A DNA stretch of 47,519 nucleotides. Source: Phenylobacterium sp. (GTDB lineage Bacteria > Pseudomonadota > Alphaproteobacteria > Caulobacterales > Caulobacteraceae). The position numbers and the translations under genes were made by a program. The notes beneath the pieces were generated by a model, which was not told the DNA's origin, made no database searches, and saw only the letters and a list, made by a program, of their open reading frames with translations. Below are positions 24,639 to 32,381 of this stretch, in pieces; the stretch's first letter is position 1, and the number at the start of each line of letters is the position of its first letter. The DNA lies in NCBI RefSeq assembly GCF_030645195.1, contig NZ_JAUSLW010000023.1, positions 1 through 47,519 on the forward strand, in the 5' to 3' direction.

Positions 24639-24836
24639 AACGCCGTCTGGCGATTGAATCCACAGGATCGCGGAAATCTGATCGAAATTAAGCGGCCCGG
24701 CGGATTTCACCGCATTGACTCGGGCGAGAAATTGCCGTTTTCTCAGTCCTGCGAGAGACATGGCGACACTAGTTCGACAGTCTCCGGCGTTTCGGGGAGG
24801 AAACGCCCGCTCAATAAGAGCTCCGGCTCAAAATAA
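24639..24836 (+). other. Gene-free, AT-richer region after hisG; candidate 3' UTR or small RNA
   Basis: There is no convincing gene between hisG and the M13 peptidase gene (325 bp). The DNA is markedly less GC-rich than its surroundings. It has a stable hairpin GGCGTTTC-GGGGAG-GAAACGCC (24786-24807) whose loop exposes a purine-rich, Shine-Dalgarno-like sequence. It has GANTC sites at 24628 and at about 24717, and ends in a strong terminator. This is the form of a small RNA or an RNA cleaved from the hisG 3' end, but no known family is recognised. A 49-codon minus-strand ORF (24612-24761) lacks a ribosome site and typical codon use. Confidence 0.35.
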
Positions 24837-24875
24837 GGCCCGCTGCGATTATCCCCCGCAGCGGGCCAAATTTTT
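24837..24875 (+). terminator. Rho-independent terminator downstream of hisG
   Basis: GGCCCGCTGCG (24837-24847) pairs perfectly with CGCAGCGGGCC (24857-24867) around a 9-base loop, followed by AAATTTTT. It lies 215 bp after the hisG stop, so the his transcript would have a long 3' UTR. Confidence 0.9.
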
Positions 24876-24902
24876 GCCCGACGCAGATTTTGACACTTGA
24901 GT

Positions 24903-24937
24903 CAAAAATGGTGGGGCCCGATCACCCGGGCCCCACC
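24903..24937 (-). terminator. Rho-independent terminator of the M13 peptidase gene
   Basis: On the minus strand, GGTGGGGCCCG (24937-24927) pairs with CGGGCCCCACC (24920-24910) around a 6-base loop and is followed by ATTTTTG. It begins 10 bp after the peptidase stop codon. The T-tract is part of the second TTGACA-N3-GAGTCAAAAAT repeat. Confidence 0.9.
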
Positions 24938-24947
24938 CTCCAGATCC

Positions 24948-26993
24948 TCACCAGATGCGGACGCGGTTTTCCGGGGCCACGTACATCTTGTCGCCCGCCT
25001 TGACGCCGAAGGCCTTGTAGAAGGCGTCCACGTTCTGCACCGGGATGTCGGCGCGGTACTGCTCGGGGGAGTGCGGGTCGGAGACCAGCCGCTGGCGGGT
25101 GCGGTCCTCGCGGGACTTGGAGCGCCAGACCTGGGCCCAGCCCAGGAACACCCGCTGGTCGCCGGTCAGGCCGTCGATCACCGGCGCCGGCTTGCCCTTC
25201 AGCGAGGCGTGATAGGCATCCAGCGCCAGCAGCACCCCGCCCAGGTCGGCGATGTTCTCGCCCATGGTCAGTTCGGGATTGATGTGGGCGCCCGGCAGGA
25301 CCTCCACCGCGGCGTATTGCGCGCCGTACTTCTTGGCCTGGGCGTCGAACTTGGCGGCGTCCTCGGAGGTCCACCAGTCGGTGAGCCGGCCGTCGCCGTC
25401 GGACTTGCGGCCCTGGTCGTCGAAGCCGTGGGTGATCTCGTGGCCGATCACCCCGCCGATGCCGCCGTAGTTGATGGCCGGGTCGCCGTCGGGATCGAAG
25501 AAGGGCGGCTGCAGGATGGCGGCGGGGAAGACGATGCCGTTCTTGGTGGGGGAGTAGTAGGCGTTGATGGTGGGGGGCGTCATGCCCCATTCCTTCTTGT
25601 CGACCTTCTCACCCAGGCGGTTGACGGTGCGGTTCCACTCAAAGGCGGTGGCCCGCGCGACATTGCCGTAGAGGTCGCCGTCCTTGATGGTCAGGGCCGA
25701 ATAGTCCCGCCAGGTTTCCGGATAGGCGATCATCACGCTGAACTTGGCGAGCTTCTCCAGGGCCTTGGCCTTGGTAGGGCCGCTCATCCAGGTGAGCTTC
25801 TCGATCCGGCCCTTCATGGCGCCTTTGATGTCGGCCACCAGGGCGTCCATCTTGGCCTTGCTCTCCGGCGGGAAGTAAGCCTCGACGTAGAGCTTGCCCA
25901 GGGCTTCGCCGATCTGGCTGTCCACCAAGGTCACGCCGCGTTTCCAGCGGTCGGCCTGCACGGGCTGGCCCGAGAGGGTCTTGTTGCGGAACTCGTAATT
26001 GGCCTGGTCGAAGTCCTTGGAGAGATAGGGCGCGGCCTGGTCGGCGAGGTGGAAGGCCTGCCAGGCCTTCAGGGTGTCCAGCGGGGTCTTGGCGTAGAGG
26101 GCCGCGATCTTCGGGAAGGCGGTGTTCTCGGCCACCACGACCTTCTGCGCGCCGGAAAGGCCCGCGCCGGCCATGAAGGCGGTCCAGTCGAAGCCGGGGG
26201 CGTAGGCCGCCAGGTCCTTCACCGCGAAGGGATTGTAGGTCTTGTCGTCGTCGCGGCGCTCGGCCCGGGTCCAGGAGACCTTGGCGATCTCGGTCTCCAG
26301 CTCGACGATGGCCTTGGCGTTGGCCGCCGGGTCGGCCCAGCCCGACAGGGTCAGCAACTTGGCGACATAGGCCTCGTAGGCGGCCTTCTGCGGGGCGAAC
26401 TTGGGGTCGAGATAGTAGTCGCGGTCGGGCAGGCCGAGGCCGCCCTGGATCAGGGTGACCACATAGTGCTCGGGGTCCTTGGCGTCGTCGCCGGGATAGG
26501 CGCCGAAGACCGAGCCGCCGAACATCATCTGCGACCTGCCCATCAGGCGGGCGACGTCGCTCAGGGTCTTGGACTTGGAGATCTCGGCCAGGTCGGCGGC
26601 CATCGGCTTGGCGCCCAGGGCGTTGACGGCGGCCTCGTCCATGAAGCTGCGATAGAGGGCGCCTATCCTGGCCTCGTCGCCGGCTGCGGCCGGGTTGGCC
26701 GAGGCCTTTTCCAGCACCGCCCGCATGCGGTTGACCGAGAGTTCGTTGAGCTTGTCGAAGGAGCCGTAGCGCGAGCGGTCGGCGGGGATCTCCATCTGCT
26801 TCAGATAGGTCCCGTTGGCGTACATATAGAGGTCGTCGCGGGGGCTGACGCTCAGGTCTCGGCCGGCGCTGTCGAAGCCCCAGGGGCCCATGCGCGGCGC
26901 CTTGGCCAGGTCCGTGGCGTCTGCGGCCAGGGCGGGAACGGCGCCGAGCGCCAGGGCGGACGCCGCGCAGGCGGCGAGCCAGAAGGTCTTCAT
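24948..26993 (-). CDS. M13-family zinc metallopeptidase (neprilysin/PepO type)
   Basis: The 681-aa protein has a signal peptide (MKTFWLAACAASALALGAVPALA) and the full M13 set: zinc ligands His518 and His522 with catalytic Glu519 in VIGHEITHGFDDQG, the third ligand Glu579 in GENIADLGG, and the substrate-binding NAYYSPTKN. The N-terminal M13 domain covers about residues 40-400. The C-terminus ends VRIW, as in family members that close with a CxxW-like tail. It should cleave oligopeptides in the periplasm or outside the cell. It stands alone. Confidence 0.95.
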   Translation of the reverse strand: MKTFWLAACAASALALGAVPALAADATDLAKAPRMGPWGFDSAGRDLSVSPRDDLYMYANGTYLKQMEIPADRSRYGSFDKLNELSVNRMRAVLEKASANPAAAGDEARIGALYRSFMDEAAVNALGAKPMAADLAEISKSKTLSDVARLMGRSQMMFGGSVFGAYPGDDAKDPEHYVVTLIQGGLGLPDRDYYLDPKFAPQKAAYEAYVAKLLTLSGWADPAANAKAIVELETEIAKVSWTRAERRDDDKTYNPFAVKDLAAYAPGFDWTAFMAGAGLSGAQKVVVAENTAFPKIAALYAKTPLDTLKAWQAFHLADQAAPYLSKDFDQANYEFRNKTLSGQPVQADRWKRGVTLVDSQIGEALGKLYVEAYFPPESKAKMDALVADIKGAMKGRIEKLTWMSGPTKAKALEKLAKFSVMIAYPETWRDYSALTIKDGDLYGNVARATAFEWNRTVNRLGEKVDKKEWGMTPPTINAYYSPTKNGIVFPAAILQPPFFDPDGDPAINYGGIGGVIGHEITHGFDDQGRKSDGDGRLTDWWTSEDAAKFDAQAKKYGAQYAAVEVLPGAHINPELTMGENIADLGGVLLALDAYHASLKGKPAPVIDGLTGDQRVFLGWAQVWRSKSREDRTRQRLVSDPHSPEQYRADIPVQNVDAFYKAFGVKAGDKMYVAPENRVRIW

Positions 26994-27076
26994 GGGGTGT
27001 TCAAAGCCTCGGAAGGGGTTTGGGCGCGACCATGACTCGGTCGCGCCCTCCCTGGCTCGTTACATTTTGGTTACGT

Positions 27077-28708
27077 TCAGGCGCTGACGCCAAGCTTGGC
27101 CAGGGCCATCGCCTTGAGGGCCTTGTAGTCCAGCTTGCCGTTGGGCGCCCGGCCGACGGGCGCCAGGACCAGCTCGCGCGGGGCCTTGTAGTCGGCCAGG
27201 TGGCTCTTCACGTGGGCGGCCAGCTCGGCCAGGGTCGGCTCGGCCTTGCCGATCACCTCCACCACCGCGCAGATTCGTTCGCCGAAGCGCGGATCGGGCA
27301 CCCCCACCACCGCGGCGTCACGCACGCCGGGAAAGCGCTTGAGGGCCTCTTCCACTTCCTCGGGGAAGACCTTCTCGCCGCCGGTGTTGATCACCTGGGA
27401 GCCGCGGCCCAGCAGGGTGATGGAGCCGTCGGCCTCCACCGTCGCCCAGTCGCCGGGCACGCTCCAGCGCTTGCCCTCGAAGGTGCGGAAGGTCTTGGCC
27501 GACTTTTCCGGGTCCTTGTAATAGCCGCTCGGCGTGAAGCCGCCGACCGCTACCAGGCCGCGGACGCCGGAGCCGGGCAGGACGCGCTCGCCCTCCTCGG
27601 TGAACACCGCCGCGTTGGGGCCCGTGGTGAACTTGGCGGTGCCCGCCGCAGCGCCGCCGCCGGAGACCGACGAGGCCAGGCCCAGCGCCTCCGACGAGCC
27701 GAGGCTGTCCATCAGCATGATATGGGGCAGGTGCTTGAGCAGGCCCTGCTTATTCTCCGCCCCCCACATGGCGCCCGAGGAGACGATGCGCTTGAGGCTA
27801 GGCATGGGCCACTTACCGGGGTTGGCCTCCAGGGTCTCCAGCATGGGGGCGGCGAAGGCCGGTCCCACGATGATTAGGCCCGAGACGCCCAGGCGCTGGA
27901 CCTCGTCGAACAGCTCGGCGGGGTTGAACCGGCGCGATGGCAGGGTGGCTACCGCGCCGCCGGACACCAGCTGGCCAAAGCCGATGAACTGGCCGGTGGC
28001 GTGCATCAGCGGGGCGACCGGGATGGTGATGGGCTGGTCGCCGGAGGCCTCGACGGCCTTGGCGCGCTCGCCGGCCTCGGCCACCCGCTCCATGGGCGGC
28101 AGGCCCAGCAGCAGGTTGGCGCCGCCGCCAAGACCCTTGAACAGGTCCTCCTGGCGCCACATCACGCCCTTGGGCATGCCGGTGGTGCCGCCGGTGTACA
28201 TCAGCAGCAGGTCGTCGGCCGACCGGTCCCAGGGGGCCTCGACCCGATGGGCGCCCTTGGCGACGATGTCGTCATAGCTCACCGCCCAGTCGGGGATCGC
28301 GCAGCCCGGCTCGGGAACCGCGACCCAGGTCTTCACCTTGGGCAGCCGGCCCCGCACCTTGTCGGCCATCTCGGCGAAGGAGGCGTGGAACACCACGGCC
28401 TCGGCGTCGGCGTTGTCGAACAGGTAGGTCAGCTCGTCGCCGCCGTACCGGTAGTTGGTGTTGAAGGGGACCAAGCCGCCCTTGAAGGCCGCGAAATAGG
28501 TCTCGATGTATTCCGGCGCATTGTAGAGATAGGCGGCGACCTTCGACTGCTGGGTTAGCCCCGAGTCGATGAAGTGCTGGGCGAGCGCATTGGCGCGCCG
28601 GTCGAAGTCGCGCCAGCTGATGACGCGGCTACCATGAATAAGGGCGGGGCGGTTGGGGATGGCCGAGGCCACCGACTCCCACAGGTTGGCGTAATTCCAA
28701 ACCTCCAC
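27077..28708 (-). CDS. Acyl-CoA synthetase (AMP-forming fatty-acid-CoA ligase type)
   Basis: The 543-aa enzyme activates a carboxylic acid with ATP to an acyl-adenylate and then to acyl-CoA. The P-loop MYTGGTTGMPKGV lies at about 170-182, the A5-type LMDSLGSSEALG near 330, and the C-terminal catalytic Lys in RAPNGKLDYKALK. It resembles FadD3/FadD17-like ligases acting on sterol or medium-chain acids, but the substrate is not certain. I chose the GTG at 28708: GGAGG lies 7 bases upstream, while the frame to 28768 runs through a promoter. Operators lie just upstream. Confidence 0.92.
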   Translation of the reverse strand: MEVWNYANLWESVASAIPNRPALIHGSRVISWRDFDRRANALAQHFIDSGLTQQSKVAAYLYNAPEYIETYFAAFKGGLVPFNTNYRYGGDELTYLFDNADAEAVVFHASFAEMADKVRGRLPKVKTWVAVPEPGCAIPDWAVSYDDIVAKGAHRVEAPWDRSADDLLLMYTGGTTGMPKGVMWRQEDLFKGLGGGANLLLGLPPMERVAEAGERAKAVEASGDQPITIPVAPLMHATGQFIGFGQLVSGGAVATLPSRRFNPAELFDEVQRLGVSGLIIVGPAFAAPMLETLEANPGKWPMPSLKRIVSSGAMWGAENKQGLLKHLPHIMLMDSLGSSEALGLASSVSGGGAAAGTAKFTTGPNAAVFTEEGERVLPGSGVRGLVAVGGFTPSGYYKDPEKSAKTFRTFEGKRWSVPGDWATVEADGSITLLGRGSQVINTGGEKVFPEEVEEALKRFPGVRDAAVVGVPDPRFGERICAVVEVIGKAEPTLAELAAHVKSHLADYKAPRELVLAPVGRAPNGKLDYKALKAMALAKLGVSA

Positions 28709-28716
28709 GGGCAATC

Positions 28717-28737
28717 CTCCATACTTAAAATATGGAG
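28717..28737 (-). promoter_or_regulatory. Palindrome overlapping the acyl-CoA synthetase ribosome site
   Basis: CTCCATA (28717-28723) and TATGGAG (28731-28737) flank an A/T core, so the 21-bp palindrome covers the GGAGG ribosome site. It may be a second operator at the transcript start, or an RNA hairpin that masks the start. Confidence 0.5.
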
Positions 28738-28739
28738 CG

Positions 28740-28785
28740 CATAAACGTTCGGTCGGCGCTGCTGTCAACGCCGACCGAACGGTCG
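28740..28785 (-). promoter_or_regulatory. Promoter with TetR-type operators before the acyl-CoA synthetase
   Basis: On the minus strand TTGACA (28768-28763) is followed after exactly 17 bp by TTTATG (28745-28740), a plausible -35/-10 pair. A perfect 13-bp inverted repeat, CGTTCGGTCGGCG/CGCCGACCGAACG (28746-28758 and 28769-28781), wraps the -35. The palindrome CGACCG-AA-CGGTCG (28772-28785) is typical of TetR-family operators of fatty-acid genes. The repeat also stands as a possible terminator for the PCu(A)C gene, which ends at 28788. Confidence 0.6.
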
Positions 28786-28787
28786 TT

Positions 28788-29276
28788 TTAGTGGTTCATA
28801 TGGTCCATGGGCATGGCGCCCATGGGCGCGGCGCCGCCTGTCGGACCCGCGCCCACGGCGAATTCGATCTTCAGGCGTGCGCCGCTGGAAAAGACCAGGG
28901 TGGCGGGGACGACGTCGCCGGCCTTCTGCGTCTTGGCCAGGCCGATCAGCATGATGTGGTAGCCGGCCGGGGCGAAGGTGATGGCCTTGCCGGGCGGCAG
29001 CAGGACGCTGTCGAGGCGCTGCATCCTCATGACCCCGCCGTCCATGGAGGTCTTGTGCATCTCGACGATCCGGGCCGCCGGGCTCTCGACGGCCGTCAGG
29101 GTGTCGGGGGCGACCCCCCGGTTGGTCAGGGTCATGTAGCCCGCGCCGTTGGTTCCGGCGGCCGCGGGCCGGCTCCAGGGCTGGTCGACCTCCAGACCGC
29201 CGAGGCGGTAGGTGGCGGCCTGGGCCGGGGCGGAGATCAGGACGGCGGCCGTCAGGCCGAGGATCAGGTTTCGCAT
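28788..29276 (-). CDS. PCu(A)C-type periplasmic copper chaperone
   Basis: The 162-aa protein has a signal peptide and the exact PCu(A)C copper site H-x10-M-x21-H-x-M, seen from MHKTSMDGGVMRMQ through AGYHIMLIG. It also ends in a Met/His-rich tail (MGAMPMDHMNH), which may bind further copper. Such proteins hold Cu(I) for delivery to cytochrome oxidase or detoxification. I chose the ATG at 29276; a GTG 9 bases earlier is also possible. It is the last gene of a leftward copper operon, 32 bp from the YcnI-like gene. Confidence 0.93.
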   Translation of the reverse strand: MRNLILGLTAAVLISAPAQAATYRLGGLEVDQPWSRPAAAGTNGAGYMTLTNRGVAPDTLTAVESPAARIVEMHKTSMDGGVMRMQRLDSVLLPPGKAITFAPAGYHIMLIGLAKTQKAGDVVPATLVFSSGARLKIEFAVGAGPTGGAAPMGAMPMDHMNH

Positions 29277-29308
29277 AAGGTTCACTCTATATCAGGTTCA
29301 GATCAGGT

Positions 29309-29785
29309 TCAGGGCTGTTCGGTCGGCGCGACACGGAGCGCTGGGGCGGGATGGGAGAGACCGCCGGGCGGCTCGCCCGGGTCGGGGATCTGGGTCCATT
29401 GGGACTCCTGGGTCCCGCAGGTCTGGACGGTGGGGAAATAGAGAACGCCCCCAGCCGCGGGCAGCTTCACCAGGATGGCGAAGGTGTCGAACTGGTCAGC
29501 CGGCAGGTCGCCGCGCCAGGTGAAGGCCGTGGGGCGGTCGCCCACCTTCTCGATGTTCAGCGTCCAGCCCGGCTTGGGTTGGGGCCGGGCGCTGGCCAGG
29601 CCTTGCGGCAGCTCGAGGCGCAGAGCCGTGGTGGCCGCCTCGCCGCAGCCGTGGCCGACCCGGAAGCTCACCGTCTGGTAGGCGCCGGCCGGCGCCTGGC
29701 GGGGCTCGGCGCCGACATGGGCCAGGGCCGGGGACGCCGCCAGGCAGACCCCGGCGGCGATGGCGGCGGATCTCAATAGCGCCAT
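29309..29785 (-). CDS. YcnI-like copper-binding protein (DUF1775)
   Basis: The 158-aa product has a signal peptide cleaved after ALA, leaving His23 as the N-terminal residue (HVGAEPRQAPAG...). YcnI proteins use that N-terminal His with a Glu and a Trp to bind Cu(II); a candidate Trp is in FTWRGDLP (residue 90). The conserved HGCGEAATTALRLELP and the C-terminal TCGTQESQW are also present. A membrane anchor like that of Bacillus YcnI is not seen, so it is probably soluble in the periplasm. The ATG at 29785 overlaps the end of the receptor gene by 13 bp. An 11-bp tandem duplication (ATCAGGTTCAG, 29291-29312) spans its stop codon. Confidence 0.88.
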   Translation of the reverse strand: MALLRSAAIAAGVCLAASPALAHVGAEPRQAPAGAYQTVSFRVGHGCGEAATTALRLELPQGLASARPQPKPGWTLNIEKVGDRPTAFTWRGDLPADQFDTFAILVKLPAAGGVLYFPTVQTCGTQESQWTQIPDPGEPPGGLSHPAPALRVAPTEQP

Positions 29786-31839
29786 GTCAGGCCTCCGAAG
29801 ACGGACCGGCCCTCGCCGGGGAAGAAGACCGCCTGCGAGACGAGGCGGGCGTCGGTGATGGCGCTGACGTTGGAGACGTAGCGGGTGTCGAACAGGTTGC
29901 GCGCGTCGAGGAAGAGGCTGAGGCCGTTTCCGAGCTTCCATCCCGCGCCGAGGTTGGCCACGGCGTAGGACGAGGACCTCAGGCTGTTCTGATAGTCGAC
30001 GACGGTGTCCTTAATCGACCATTCCACCGAGGGCGCCACGAACCAGCCGAAGGGATGCTCGTAGCGAAGCTCGGCCCGATAGAGGTGCTCGGGCACGACG
30101 GGCAGGCGGTGGTCGCCGTACTGGACGTCGCCCTCGAACCTGAAGTCCGACCAGGCGTAGGTCTGGCGTAGCCGCAGACCCTGGGCCAGGGTCCAGTCGA
30201 GGCCCGCCTCCAGGCCCTGGTGGATCGTCTTGTCGGCGTTGAAGGTCGAGGCGGGAATCCCCTGGGCGGGGTTGACCGTGTAGTTGAGCAGCTCGTGCTC
30301 CAGCTGGGCGCGGTAGAGGGTGACATCCCAGATGAGCGCGCCCCGGCGTCCGCGGGTTCCGAGCTCGCCGGTCCAGGCCTCCTGCGGCCGCAGGGGCGTG
30401 AAGCCGCCGACGGTGGGCGCCAGCGCGCTGAAGTTGGGCGGCTCCACCGAGCGGGTCAGGTTGGCGTAGACCTGGGCGCCGCCCGCATCCTGCCAGATCA
30501 CGCCGACCCGCGGGGCGAACCAGTCGTCGTCCTTGCCGGCAGCCAGGTTGAAGGTGGAGGCCACCCCCGGCAGCTTGAAGCCCTGATAGTCCCGCTCGGC
30601 CCGGCCATAGGAGCCGCCCGCCACCAGGGCGACCTGGTCGGTCACGAAGACCCGGCCCTCGGCGAAGACGTCCAGGGCCCGGGCGTTCTGGCGGCTCTTG
30701 GCGGTCTGGGCGCCGCGCGAACCTCGGACATTGACCCACTGGTTGGCGTCCAGGTCGCCTGAGCGGAAGGAGGCGCCGTAGAAGGCGTCGGCGCGGCGGC
30801 CGGCCAGCTCGCCCTCCCAGTCGAAGCGGCCGAAGGCGCCCCAGTTGCGGCTTTCCTGATCGATCACCTGGAAGATGGGGTGATCGAGATCCTTCCAGGT
30901 CGCATAGACCCCGCCCTCGAACACCGTCGAGGGGCTGAGGCGCCAGTGGGTCTGCAGGGCGGCGCGCATCGAGCCCATGTCGCGCTGATAGTTCAGCGCC
31001 CGGTTGCCGGGGTTGGCCGCCTCCGGATCGGACATGACCTGGGCCAGGGTCACCGCGCCCGGGATCTCCTGGTGGACATAGCCGCCGTGGATCAGCAGGC
31101 GGACCTCCTGCTCCTCGCCGAAGCGGCGACCGATGTTCAGGCTGGCATGCTGTTCCTGGCCCGCGCTCTGCGTCCGCCAGCCCTCCGCCTGCTGGGCGGT
31201 GACCGCGGCGAAGGCGTCCCAGTCGCCCCAGACCCGGGCCGCCTCGGCGTGGCCGCGCAGGGTTCCATAGGATCCGCCCTCGATCCGCAGCAGATTGTCG
31301 CCGCCGGCGTCGCGGCCCGTCGGGGTCACCAGGTTGATCGCCCCGCCCAGCAGCGCGCCGCCGAAGCGCAGGGCGTTGCCGCCCTTGTAGACCTCGGTGT
31401 AGCGGGCGATCGACGGATCGATCAGCTGGAAGTCGCCAAAGCCGTCGGCCTCGTTGAAGGGCACGCCGTCCTGGGCCAGCAGGGTCCCGCGGTTGTGGGT
31501 GGAATTGCCGATCCCCGAGCCGCGGATCGAGAGCCGCGTGTCGCCGCCCCACTTCTTCTGGGCGTAGACGCCGGGGACGTCCCGCAGAAGGTCGGCGACG
31601 CCCGGGGCGTAGCGGTTGGCGTAGGATTCGGCCGAGATCACCGCTACGGCGCCAGGAGTCTCCGAGAGGCGGGCTCGGGCGTTGGCGACGACGGGCGGAT
31701 CCTCGGGATTGCGGGCGGCGGTGACGATGACGCTGTCGACGACGGTGGGCTGCTCTTCGGCCAGGGCGAAGGTCGGGGCGGCCAGGGCGCTGGCGGCGAG
31801 CAGGACGACGCGCAGCGAGGCGCGCGAGAACTTGGGCAT
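29773..31839 (-). CDS. TonB-dependent receptor of a copper locus
   Basis: The 688-aa outer-membrane receptor has a signal peptide (ending FALAEE), a TonB-box-like VDSVIVTAAR, a plug (about 40-170; VADLLRDVPGVYAQKKWGG, LSIRGSGIG, RYTEVYKGGNALRFGG) and a barrel ending in the aromatic GLTWRY. Its plug resembles FecA/siderophore-type receptors. The genes around it (DUF2946 upstream, YcnI-like and PCu(A)C downstream, all on the same strand with overlap or small gaps) argue for uptake or sensing of copper or a copper chelate. That substrate is inference. Confidence 0.92.
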   Translation of the reverse strand: MPKFSRASLRVVLLAASALAAPTFALAEEQPTVVDSVIVTAARNPEDPPVVANARARLSETPGAVAVISAESYANRYAPGVADLLRDVPGVYAQKKWGGDTRLSIRGSGIGNSTHNRGTLLAQDGVPFNEADGFGDFQLIDPSIARYTEVYKGGNALRFGGALLGGAINLVTPTGRDAGGDNLLRIEGGSYGTLRGHAEAARVWGDWDAFAAVTAQQAEGWRTQSAGQEQHASLNIGRRFGEEQEVRLLIHGGYVHQEIPGAVTLAQVMSDPEAANPGNRALNYQRDMGSMRAALQTHWRLSPSTVFEGGVYATWKDLDHPIFQVIDQESRNWGAFGRFDWEGELAGRRADAFYGASFRSGDLDANQWVNVRGSRGAQTAKSRQNARALDVFAEGRVFVTDQVALVAGGSYGRAERDYQGFKLPGVASTFNLAAGKDDDWFAPRVGVIWQDAGGAQVYANLTRSVEPPNFSALAPTVGGFTPLRPQEAWTGELGTRGRRGALIWDVTLYRAQLEHELLNYTVNPAQGIPASTFNADKTIHQGLEAGLDWTLAQGLRLRQTYAWSDFRFEGDVQYGDHRLPVVPEHLYRAELRYEHPFGWFVAPSVEWSIKDTVVDYQNSLRSSSYAVANLGAGWKLGNGLSLFLDARNLFDTRYVSNVSAITDARLVSQAVFFPGEGRSVFGGLTWRY

Positions 31840-31903
31840 GTGAAAAATCCAGACTCAAAGACGTCAGGACGCGCGCGGACGCAGGCCGGCGCGTGGTGAA
31901 GTG

Positions 31904-32311
31904 TCAGGGAGTCTGGGTTGGAGGGCCCTGGCCGAAGGGACGGGGTGGCGCGCGGGCGCCGCGCAGGACGACCTCGACAGTCGCCACTTGAGCGATGCGC
32001 TCGGCCACATAGGCGATCGGGACGACCGACAGCTCCGGCGTCGTCGTCACCGCCAGGGTCGCGCCGAGGCAATCGTGGCAGGGCAGGCCGGCGAAGCCCT
32101 TCTGGGCCTTGCCGTCGTGATCCAGCACCACGGTCGTGGCGCCCTGCGGCGTGCAGAGCTCGACGCGGACGGCGCCCATCGACTCCGCGGCGAGGGCCGC
32201 GGCTGGGACGAGCGCCTGGATCAGGAGGGCGGCGACCGCGAACAGGACAGCCAGGAGCGAACGCCCCCGCGACCTGCCTCGATGCGCCCCGATTTGCATG
32301 GCGCCGGTCAT
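31904..32311 (-). CDS. DUF2946-family exported protein
   Basis: The 135-aa product has a hydrophobic N-terminal signal/anchor (LLAVLFAVAALLIQALVPAAAL) and three cysteines arranged as VELCTPQG and LPCHDCLGA, the mark of DUF2946. Members occur next to TonB receptors and copper proteins, and a metal-binding role via C/H residues is suspected, not proven. The ATG at 32311 follows GAGG by 4 bases. A longer frame to 32485 runs into the divergent antiporter gene. It starts the copper operon. Confidence 0.82.
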   Translation of the reverse strand: MTGAMQIGAHRGRSRGRSLLAVLFAVAALLIQALVPAAALAAESMGAVRVELCTPQGATTVVLDHDGKAQKGFAGLPCHDCLGATLAVTTTPELSVVPIAYVAERIAQVATVEVVLRGARAPPRPFGQGPPTQTP

Positions 32312-32381
32312 AGGGCCTCGAATACGGGTTCCGCAAGACCCCCTGCCCCGGGCATAGTGAACTCGCCCACAAGGAGAGCGC

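Larger units (their letters stand above)
24619..24909. repeat. Pair of 20-bp direct repeats TTGACA-N3-GAGTCAAAAAT
   Basis: The first copy lies at 24619-24638 (over the end of hisG) and the second at 24890-24909. They are identical apart from the three central bases (GGC or CTT). Each contains GAGTC, a GANTC methylation site, and the dyad TTGAC...GTCAA. They enclose 251 bp of low-GC non-coding DNA. They may be operator or promoter elements, or the footprint of an insertion. Confidence 0.6.

Noticed and set aside
24612..24761. 49-codon minus-strand ORF (MSLAGLRKRQFLARVN...) overlapping the hisG end
   Set aside because: The peptide looks plausible, but there is no ribosome site, the third-position GC is low for this genome, and it overlaps hisG and one of the direct repeats. 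Worth a look only if peptides are found.
29291..29312. 11-bp tandem duplication ATCAGGTTCAG at the end of the YcnI-like gene
   Set aside because: Only two copies, and it explains nothing beyond a small slippage event over the stop codon.
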